Below are positions 1 to 5,439 of a DNA stretch of 10,182 bases, one piece after another. How positions within the stretch are numbered: position 1 is the first letter of the stretch; every line of letters starts with the position of its first letter. A program made the translations under genes and the position numbers. The notes beneath the pieces were generated by a model. That model searched no databases. It was given only the letters and a program-made list of their open reading frames with translations, and had not been told where the DNA came from. Source of the stretch: an uncultured Rhodospirillaceae bacterium (lineage in GTDB: Bacteria > Pseudomonadota > Alphaproteobacteria > Rhodospirillales > UBA2165); contig CAJXJM010000051.1 in the NCBI GenBank assembly GCA_913054205.1, positions 1-10,182 on the forward strand. The letters are read 5' to 3'.

Positions 1-79
1 AGAACTAGTTCTCTTTTTAATGCGTAAAACCCTTGAATTTGCGCCGCGGCACCTTAACTCTTGTATAGATCGATTTTGG

Positions 80-109
80 CTGATAAATCCGCCGTAACTT
101 ACCTATAAT
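80..109 (+). promoter_or_regulatory. Putative sigma70-type promoter of ahcY
   Basis: A perfect -10 hexamer TATAAT lies at 104-109. The best -35 candidate is CTGATA at 80-85 (4 of 6 matches to TTGACA) with an 18-base spacer. This predicts a transcript starting near 116 and a leader of roughly 47 bases before the ahcY ATG. That is too short for the known SAH riboswitch fold, and I do not see the SAM-II consensus. The rest of 1-162 holds no gene that I can support. The -10 is convincing by eye; the -35 is weak, and no start site is proven. Confidence 0.55.
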
Positions 110-134
110 TAATATTCAAGAATAACTCCAATTT

Positions 135-153
135 AAGGAGCCGTTCCAAGGAG
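135..153 (+). promoter_or_regulatory. Doubled Shine-Dalgarno region of ahcY
   Basis: AAGGAG occurs twice, at 135-140 and 148-153. The second copy is 9 bases from the ATG at 163 and is the natural ribosome binding site. The first is 22 bases away, too far for that start, and there is no start codon suitably placed for it. A CTCC at 126-129 could pair with GGAG 137-140, but the stem is only 4 bp. The upstream copy may be a ribosome standby site or simply chance. Confidence 0.5.
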
Positions 154-162
154 ACGACCGAA

Positions 163-1449
163 ATGACTGACTATAAAGTTGCTGATATGTCCCTGGCCGA
201 GTGGGGCCGCAAAGAAATAACCATCGCCGAAACCGAAATGCCGGGTTTGATGGCCTTGCGTGAAGAACATGCGGGTAAAAATCCGCTCGAAGGAGCCCGC
301 ATTGTCGGCTGCCTCCATATGACCATTCAAACCGCCGTGTTGATGGAAACACTGGTTGATCTTGGCGCAACATTGCGCTGGTCGTCTTGTAATATCTTTT
401 CAACGCAAGATCATGCGGCGGCCGCAATGGCCGAAGCCGGCATTCCGACATTTGCCTGGAAAGGCGAAACCGATGAAGAGTTTGAGTGGTGTATCGAGCA
501 AACACTCAACGGTCCAGATGGTTGGATGCCTAACATGATTTTGGATGATGGCGGCGATTTGACTCTCATGATGCATGAAAAGACGCCTGAACTTTTGGAT
601 GCAGTTAAAGGATTGTCGGAGGAAACCACGACCGGCGTGCATCGTCTCTATGAAATGGAAAAAAACGGCACATTGAAAGTGCCGGCGTTTAACGTCAACG
701 ACTCGGTGACCAAATCGAAATTCGATAATCTCTATGGCTGCCGCGAAAGTCTGGTGGATGGCATCAAGCGTGCCACCGACGTAATGATTGCCGGCAAATG
801 TGCTGTCGTTGCCGGCTATGGTGATGTTGGCAAAGGCTCTGCCGCGTCGCTCCGCAGCCAAGGCGCGCGTGTGCTGGTAACTGAAATTGATCCGATCTGC
901 GCCCTGCAGGCCTCGATGGAAGGTTATGAAGTTGTCACCATGGAGGAAGCTGCTCCCATTGGCGATATTTTTGTGACTACGACCGGCAATATCGACATTA
1001 TCACCATCGACCATATGCGGTCGATGAAAGACCGGGCGATTGTATCGAACATTGGCCACTTCGATTCTGAAATTCAAGTTGGCGCGCTCCGCAATATGAA
1101 ATGGCATAATGTAAAGCCACAGGTTGATGAAATTGAATTTCCCGACGGCAAGCGGATCATTTTGCTGGCCGAAGGTCGCCTGGTGAATTTGGGTTGTGCG
1201 ACCGGTCATCCAAGCTTCGTCATGTCGGCTTCTTTCACCAATCAAGTGCTGGCCCAGCTCGAGCTTTGGGAAAACGCTCAATCTTACGAAAACAAAGTCT
1301 ATGTTCTGCCGAAGAACTTGGACGAAAAAGTAGCAATGCTGCATCTTGCCAAGCTCAATGTTCGTTTGACCGAACTGACCAAAGAGCAAGCCGATTATAT
1401 CAACGTCTCGCAAGCCGGTCCTTACAAGCCGGAACATTACCGCTACTAA
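163..1449 (+). CDS. ahcY: S-adenosylhomocysteine hydrolase (adenosylhomocysteinase)
   Basis: AhcY is a cytoplasmic, NAD-dependent enzyme that splits S-adenosylhomocysteine into adenosine and homocysteine, removing the product inhibitor of methyltransferases. The 428-residue protein matches the family throughout. Substrate-domain residues include LHMT with H52, DDGGD at 128-132, SEETTTGVH at 152-160 and the [11 protein letters not shown] stretch with K184, D188 and N189. The NAD-binding Rossmann motif GYGDVGKG is at 218-225, with acidic E241 after the second strand. NIGHFD is at 296-301 and GHPS at 349-352. The C-terminus KPEHYRY keeps the Lys and Tyr (K422, Y426) that reach the partner subunit's NAD. 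It is the short form: the roughly 40-residue insert found in plant and many bacterial enzymes is absent between residues 139 and 151. The start is ATG with AAGGAG 9 bases upstream. It is monocistronic, ending at a strong terminator. Confidence 0.98.
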   Translation: MTDYKVADMSLAEWGRKEITIAETEMPGLMALREEHAGKNPLEGARIVGCLHMTIQTAVLMETLVDLGATLRWSSCNIFSTQDHAAAAMAEAGIPTFAWKGETDEEFEWCIEQTLNGPDGWMPNMILDDGGDLTLMMHEKTPELLDAVKGLSEETTTGVHRLYEMEKNGTLKVPAFNVNDSVTKSKFDNLYGCRESLVDGIKRATDVMIAGKCAVVAGYGDVGKGSAASLRSQGARVLVTEIDPICALQASMEGYEVVTMEEAAPIGDIFVTTTGNIDIITIDHMRSMKDRAIVSNIGHFDSEIQVGALRNMKWHNVKPQVDEIEFPDGKRIILLAEGRLVNLGCATGHPSFVMSASFTNQVLAQLELWENAQSYENKVYVLPKNLDEKVAMLHLAKLNVRLTELTKEQADYINVSQAGPYKPEHYRY

Positions 1450-1474
1450 AATCGAGTTTGATGGATATTAAGAG

Positions 1475-1503
1475 GGGCGTGTTGTAGAACACGCCCTTTT
1501 TTT
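1475..1503 (+). terminator. Rho-independent terminator of ahcY
   Basis: A perfect 9-bp stem GGGCGTGTT (1475-1483) and AACACGCCC (1488-1496) encloses the tetraloop GTAG and is followed directly by seven T residues (1497-1503). Bases 1470-1474 could extend the stem into the T tract with A-U and G-U pairs. It starts 26 bases after the ahcY stop codon. There is no A-rich tract on the left side, so it should work in the + direction only. It separates ahcY from the downstream operon. Confidence 0.95.
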
Positions 1504-1540
1504 ATGACCCCCACCCGTAAATGAGAATTTTTCTCTTTCC

Positions 1541-1569
1541 TTGCTGAAATTTGCAGACAATATTATGAT
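1541..1569 (+). promoter_or_regulatory. Putative promoter of the kinase-tsaE-amgK-murU-addBA operon
   Basis: TATGAT at 1564-1569 matches the -10 consensus at 5 of 6 positions. TTGCTG at 1541-1546 gives a 17-base spacer but only 3 of 6 -35 matches. The expected start point, about 7 bases after the -10, falls on or next to the ATG at 1576, which implies a leaderless or nearly leaderless mRNA. This agrees with the lack of any Shine-Dalgarno sequence before that ATG. A promoter is expected here because a terminator lies just upstream. The exact hexamers are inferred. Confidence 0.4.
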
Positions 1570-1575
1570 TCCGAT

Positions 1576-3093
1576 ATGTCTACGCTTGATCAAAAAGATA
1601 TTGTTCTGTCGCTGATAAATGCACTTCCGCTCGCGGTGGCGGTGGTGGACGCTGATGGACGGATAGGTCCCGGCAATGCGAGCTTCCATCAACTGTGGCG
1701 CTTGGAAGAAGACGCGCTTGATAGCCAGCCGAAACTTGCCGCATTTCTGGATCGGCTTCACGATCAGCGTCAGCTTCCGGAGCAATATAATTTTCCTAAA
1801 TTTCGCGCAAAGATCGTCAGCCAGGCGACGTCAAAGACCGAAATCAGCGAGGAATGGCATCTGCCCAATGGTCAAGCGTTGAATGTCAAATTTGCGCCGC
1901 TTGATAATGAACGCCATCTATTCATTGTCGAAGACCTGACCCCGCAATTGTCTGTCGAGCGCGCCTTCAATGAGATTGTCCTCACCCACCAGGCAACCCT
2001 CGATCATTTGCAGGAAGGTCTCGCCGTCTTTGGCAGCAATGGATTGTTGAAACTCCATAATCCGGCCTTTGCCAAGATTTGGCGATTACCGGAAGATGCG
2101 TTTTCGTCGGATTTTCATATGACGGATTTTCTCGATGCGACGCGTAAAATATTGCCTGTCCTTGAAAACTGGCCGAAGCGCCGGGATAAACTTTCAGGGC
2201 GATTGCTGGGACGCAAGGCCGGCGTTGATCAAATTACGCTGAGCGACCAAACAGTCATTGAAGCCGCGCATATCCCGCTCCCGGACGGCGCCGTGCTACT
2301 GCGGTATGCCGATGTAACAGATAGCGTTAGCCTTGAAGAAAATCTGCGGGGTCGCGCCGCCGAAATGGCGGAACGAGCAGAGCTGATGGCGGCAGCGGAT
2401 CGTTTGAAATCAGAGTTCCTCGCAAATTTAAGCCACGAGATCAGAACCCCGCTGACGACAATCGGCGGTTTCGCCGAATTGCTGGCGGGCGATTATTTTG
2501 GCGACCTCAATAAACGCCAACGGGAATACATAGAAGGAATTGCTCAGGCCTCAGATGCAGTGTCGAGCTTGACGCGCAATATTCTCGATCTCGCTTCAAT
2601 TGAAGCCGGTTTGCTGGAGCTTGAAATTGGTAGCTTTGATCTGCACGCTTGTCTCGTTGATGTTTTGGGCCTCATTGGCGCCCGCGCTCGCCATAAAAAG
2701 CTCAAACTTAATTTTGACTGTCCGATTGATATCGGCTGGATCTCGGTCGACGAAAAACGTTTCAAGCAATGTTTGTTCCACCTTCTCGGCAATGCGATTA
2801 ATTTTTCAGGCTCGGGCGGCGCGATTACCATCGCCGCCCGGCGCCTTGAAACCGGCGTTCAAGTTGAAATAAAGGATACCGGCATCGGCATTCCGAAGAT
2901 CGACATTGAACGCGTCTTTAAAGGTTTCGAGCGCGGCACCGATGCCGATTCGCTGAAACCAGGAGCCGGGCTGGGACTGACACTCGTTCGGGCTTTTATT
3001 GAACTGCTGGGCGGCACAGTCGAGATCGCATCGAAACCCAATCAGGGCACCACTGTTGACCTGTTTTTACCGGACGTAACAGACGCCGATTGA
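1576..3093 (+). CDS. Soluble tandem-PAS sensor histidine kinase
   Basis: This 505-residue cytoplasmic two-component kinase has no signal peptide or membrane segment. Two PAS domains lie at about 10-122 and 138-250; each carries a similar motif, NASFHQLWRLEEDA (34-47) and NPAFAKIWRLPEDA (162-175), which suggests domain duplication. A short helical linker (about 250-277) leads to the HisKA H-box LSHEIRTPL with phospho-acceptor H287. The HATPase domain shows N-box GNAINF (N406), G1 box DTGIGIP (434-440), F-box FKGFERG (448-454) and G2 box GAGLGL (463-468), so it should be catalytically active. No receiver domain or response regulator is visible in the window, so its partner is unknown. Relatives beside tsaE in other alphaproteobacteria are, as I recall, often longer with an N-terminal membrane sensor; here an in-frame stop at 1522-1524 and no earlier ATG, GTG or TTG fix the start at 1576. 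A relationship to DivL or PleC-type kinases is possible but unproven. Confidence 0.9.
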   Translation: MSTLDQKDIVLSLINALPLAVAVVDADGRIGPGNASFHQLWRLEEDALDSQPKLAAFLDRLHDQRQLPEQYNFPKFRAKIVSQATSKTEISEEWHLPNGQALNVKFAPLDNERHLFIVEDLTPQLSVERAFNEIVLTHQATLDHLQEGLAVFGSNGLLKLHNPAFAKIWRLPEDAFSSDFHMTDFLDATRKILPVLENWPKRRDKLSGRLLGRKAGVDQITLSDQTVIEAAHIPLPDGAVLLRYADVTDSVSLEENLRGRAAEMAERAELMAAADRLKSEFLANLSHEIRTPLTTIGGFAELLAGDYFGDLNKRQREYIEGIAQASDAVSSLTRNILDLASIEAGLLELEIGSFDLHACLVDVLGLIGARARHKKLKLNFDCPIDIGWISVDEKRFKQCLFHLLGNAINFSGSGGAITIAARRLETGVQVEIKDTGIGIPKIDIERVFKGFERGTDADSLKPGAGLGLTLVRAFIELLGGTVEIASKPNQGTTVDLFLPDVTDAD

Positions 3094-3145
3094 AGGCGTG
3101 GAGAAGGCTCTTTTACAGCTGCCCCAGGACGCGTAAAAATAAGCT

Positions 3146-3640
3146 ATGAGTGAAACCGAAGGCCTGTATCAATTTACGCTCGAAAGCGAAGACGCGACGG
3201 CGGCGTTGGCGACCAAACTTGCCGATATCGCGGCCCCCGGTGACGTGATCTGCTTAATTGGCGATTTAGGTGCTGGTAAGACGGTTTTTGCGCGCGCCTT
3301 TATCGCGGCCAGGGGCGGCGACGGCGAAGTGCCAAGCCCAACCTTTACGCTGGTCCAGCTCTACGAGTTTGCCAAAGGTGACGTCTATCATTTTGATCTT
3401 TACCGGCTCGAAGATGCGGAGGAAATATTTGAGCTTGGCATTGAAGATGCGATGAATGAGGGCATTTCATTGATCGAGTGGCCCGACCGCCTGGGCGCTT
3501 ATCTGCCGTTTGAACGCCTCGATGTAATTTTGTCGATCGGCGATGAGCAGCAGATGCGTGAAGTCGATCTGATCGGCCGGGGGGAAAGTTGGCCGGATAG
3601 ACTTGAAAAAGCGCTTCCGGGAGAAGTTTCTGGTGGCTGA
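3146..3640 (+). CDS. tsaE: tRNA threonylcarbamoyladenosine biosynthesis ATPase TsaE (YjeE)
   Basis: TsaE is the small ATPase that works with TsaB and TsaD to place threonylcarbamoyl on A37 of ANN-decoding tRNAs (t6A). The 164-residue protein has the Walker A motif GDLGAGKT (39-46), the family motif PSPTFTLV (63-70), HFDLYRL (82-88) with D84, and IEWPDRLG (110-117), where E111 and W112 are family hallmarks. Its length is close to the roughly 150 residues of E. coli YjeE. The start is fixed: an in-frame TAA lies at 3140-3142, only one codon before the ATG, and the N-terminal residues fit the family. No Shine-Dalgarno sequence is evident. The gap of 52 bases after the kinase gene contains no terminator, so co-transcription is likely. 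The final codons overlap the GTG start of amgK by 8 bases, suggesting coupled translation. Confidence 0.96.
   Translation: MSETEGLYQFTLESEDATAALATKLADIAAPGDVICLIGDLGAGKTVFARAFIAARGGDGEVPSPTFTLVQLYEFAKGDVYHFDLYRLEDAEEIFELGIEDAMNEGISLIEWPDRLGAYLPFERLDVILSIGDEQQMREVDLIGRGESWPDRLEKALPGEVSGG
3619..3623 (+). promoter_or_regulatory. Ribosome binding site that sets the amgK start
   Basis: GGGAG at 3619-3623, inside the end of tsaE, is 9 bases from the GTG at 3633. The longer reading frame could start at a TTG at 3603, but that codon has no comparable site at the right distance and would add ten residues rich in Lys and Arg that do not resemble the family N-terminus. The GTG at 3633 is therefore preferred. 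Confidence 0.7.
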
Positions 3641-4646
3641 TCGTTCTCCCCTGATTGAGGCATTTTTGGCGGAAGCCGGCTGGCAAGCTGCCACCCGCAA
3701 ACCGCTCGCTGGCGACGCCTCTTTTCGCCGCTATGAACGGGTAGAAAGAGAGGGCGAGATCGCCGTCTTAATGGATGCTGCGCCGCCCGAGGAAGATGTC
3801 CGGCCCTTCATCAATATCACCAATCACTTAAGACAACTTGGCTATTCAGCGCCGAACATCTTGGCCGAGAATATCGATGCCGGTTTTTTATTGCTGGAAG
3901 ATTTAGGCGATGACACGTTCACCAATGCCCTGGCGGCTGGTGCCGACGAAGAAGCGCTTTATAAAAGCGCTGTCGATGTGCTGATCGATTTGCACAGCCG
4001 CCCCACTGTGGTTGCTGTTCCAGATGGCCTTGAGCGCTATGACGAAGACAAATACCTCACCGAAGCTTCCCTGCTGACCGAGTGGTATTTATCTGGAATT
4101 TTGGGCAGTGATGTTTCCGACATGACCAAAAGTGACTACCTTGCAATTTGGCGCAAGCTCATCCCGGAAATAGACACTTCGGCTGAGACAATGGTTTTGC
4201 GGGATTTTCATGCTGATAATTTAATGTGGCTGCCGGACCGAGGCGGCGTTCAAAAGTGCGGGCTGCTGGATTATCAAGATGCTGTAATCGGCACGCCTGC
4301 CTATGATCTGATGTCTTTATTGGAAGATGCCAGGCGTGATCTAAAACCCGGCTTGGCGGCCCATCTGCTGGATTATTATTTTGCGGCATTTCCTGATTTG
4401 GATCAGGATGATTTTAAAAAAACCTATTCAATATTAGCCGCCCAACGTCACTGCAAAGTCATTGGAATATTTTCGAGGCTTGCGTCACGCGATGGGAAAT
4501 ATGACTATTTGGTGCATATACCGAGAGTCTGGAAATTATTGGAGCGGGTTTGTTACCTGCCGGAATTGACAATATTGAGAGAGTGGTTAGATGCTCACAT
4601 TCCAGCTGATAAACGCACCAGTCCAACACCAAATTTGAGAGCATAA
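3633..4646 (+). CDS. amgK: N-acetylmuramate/N-acetylglucosamine anomeric kinase AmgK
   Basis: This 337-residue protein belongs to the aminoglycoside phosphotransferase (APH) fold. In Pseudomonas putida, AmgK phosphorylates MurNAc and GlcNAc at the anomeric carbon during cell-wall recycling. The N-lobe has GDASFRRY (27-34) as the nucleotide-loop equivalent and FLLLEDLGDD (85-94) near the hinge. The catalytic loop LRDFHADN (189-196) supplies D191 and N196, and LDYQDA (212-217) supplies the metal-binding D213; the HG that usually precedes the catalytic Asp is LR here. The family call is firm. The sugar specificity rests largely on the adjacent murU, 8 bases downstream, which uses the product. 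The GTG start, chosen over a TTG 30 bases upstream, overlaps the tsaE stop by 8 bases. In P. putida this pathway bypasses MurA and lowers fosfomycin sensitivity; whether that holds here is inference. Confidence 0.88.
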   Translation: MADRSPLIEAFLAEAGWQAATRKPLAGDASFRRYERVEREGEIAVLMDAAPPEEDVRPFINITNHLRQLGYSAPNILAENIDAGFLLLEDLGDDTFTNALAAGADEEALYKSAVDVLIDLHSRPTVVAVPDGLERYDEDKYLTEASLLTEWYLSGILGSDVSDMTKSDYLAIWRKLIPEIDTSAETMVLRDFHADNLMWLPDRGGVQKCGLLDYQDAVIGTPAYDLMSLLEDARRDLKPGLAAHLLDYYFAAFPDLDQDDFKKTYSILAAQRHCKVIGIFSRLASRDGKYDYLVHIPRVWKLLERVCYLPELTILREWLDAHIPADKRTSPTPNLRA

Positions 4647-4654
4647 AAACACGC

Positions 4655-5416
4655 ATGGCCAAAAAGAAAAATTCATCGGTAAAAACAGAGATTAAAACGG
4701 CGATGGTATTGGCGGCAGGGCTAGGTTTGCGTCTGCGGCCGATCACCAATAAAACGCCCAAGCCGCTGGTCAAAGTTGCCGGTCACACCCTGCTGGATCA
4801 CACATTGGACCGGCTGGTTGCCGCCGGCGTCGAGCGTGCCGTCGTCAACATCCATCATCTCGCTGATCAAGTAGAGCAGCATCTCGGTAACCGCAAAGAT
4901 TTGGAGATTATTATCTCGTCCGAAACTGACGAGGTATTGGAAACCGGCGGCGGTGTTAAAAATGCGCTTCAGCATTTAGGCGATGAGCCGTTCTATGTAT
5001 CAAACGCTGATGTGCTCTGGCTGAACGGTCCGACGCCGGCTTTAGGGCGCATGGCCGAGCGTTGGAACGCCGATGAAATGGATGTTCTGTTGATGCTGCA
5101 TTCGACGGTCGAAGCTTATGGCTATACCGGTAATGGTGATTTCAGCGCGGAACCAGACGGTAAGCTTGGGCGAAAGCTCGAACGCGAAGTCACACCTTAT
5201 TTATTTACCGGCGTTCAAATTCTTCATCCGAGAATTTTTGAAGATACGCCGGACGGTGTTTTTTCGCTGAATGTTATTTATGACAAAGCCAATGAGTCTG
5301 GTCGCCTTTTTGGTGTCATACACGACGGCGAGTGGTTCCACATTGGTACGCCGGATGGTCTCAATCAGGCAGAAATCTATATGGGGCAACGCTATTCAGG
5401 CATGCGCCATCGTTAG
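4655..5416 (+). CDS. murU: N-acetylmuramate-1-phosphate uridylyltransferase MurU
   Basis: MurU is a sugar-1-phosphate nucleotidyltransferase that makes UDP-MurNAc from MurNAc-1-P and UTP, the last step of MurNAc salvage. The 253-residue protein has the signature LAAGLGLRLRP (19-29), TPKPL with K36 (34-38), the ETGGG motif (96-100), the metal-site region NADVLW (117-122) with D119, and EWFHIGTPDG (226-235). It is slightly longer than the Pseudomonas enzyme (about 223 residues), partly through a Lys-rich N-terminal extension of about 14 residues. The chosen ATG has only a poor site (GAGAG, 13 bases away), and an internal ATG at 4703 would begin exactly at the conserved core, so the start is less certain than the function. 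Pairing with amgK supports MurU over generic glucose-1-phosphate or mannose-1-phosphate transferases. Confidence 0.88.
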   Translation: MAKKKNSSVKTEIKTAMVLAAGLGLRLRPITNKTPKPLVKVAGHTLLDHTLDRLVAAGVERAVVNIHHLADQVEQHLGNRKDLEIIISSETDEVLETGGGVKNALQHLGDEPFYVSNADVLWLNGPTPALGRMAERWNADEMDVLLMLHSTVEAYGYTGNGDFSAEPDGKLGRKLEREVTPYLFTGVQILHPRIFEDTPDGVFSLNVIYDKANESGRLFGVIHDGEWFHIGTPDGLNQAEIYMGQRYSGMRHR

Positions 5417-5429
5417 GTAACGGAGATTT

Positions 5430-5435
5430 AGGGGG
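5430..5435 (+). promoter_or_regulatory. Ribosome binding site that sets the addB start
   Basis: AGGGGG at 5430-5435 precedes the GTG at 5440 by 4 bases, a short but workable spacing. A GGAG at 5422-5425 is a more distant alternative. The reading frame is open back to a GTG at 5332 inside murU, but the extra 36 residues look like out-of-frame murU sequence and lack AddB similarity, so GTG 5440 is the better start. Confidence 0.6.
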
Positions 5436-5439
5436 CAGG

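Noticed and set aside
100..162. SAH or SAM-II riboswitch ahead of ahcY
   Set aside because: The predicted leader is only about 47 bases, and I could not find the paired elements or consensus core of either class; GGAGCC resembles part of the SAH motif only by a few bases.
400..1437. Long antisense open frame (345 codons) opposite ahcY
   Set aside because: It lies fully within a highly conserved gene, has no recognisable domain and no ribosome binding site that I can see. It is a by-product of codon use on the other strand.
1468..1785. Minus-strand frame of 105 codons across the ahcY-kinase gap
   Set aside because: It overlaps the terminator and the first PAS domain of the kinase, has no recognisable domain, and no plausible promoter was seen on that strand.
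3094..3145. Terminator or separate promoter between the kinase gene and tsaE
   Set aside because: No GC-rich stem followed by a T run is present, and the A-rich TAAAAAT near 3134 is a poor -10 without a matching -35. Read-through from the kinase gene is the simpler reading.
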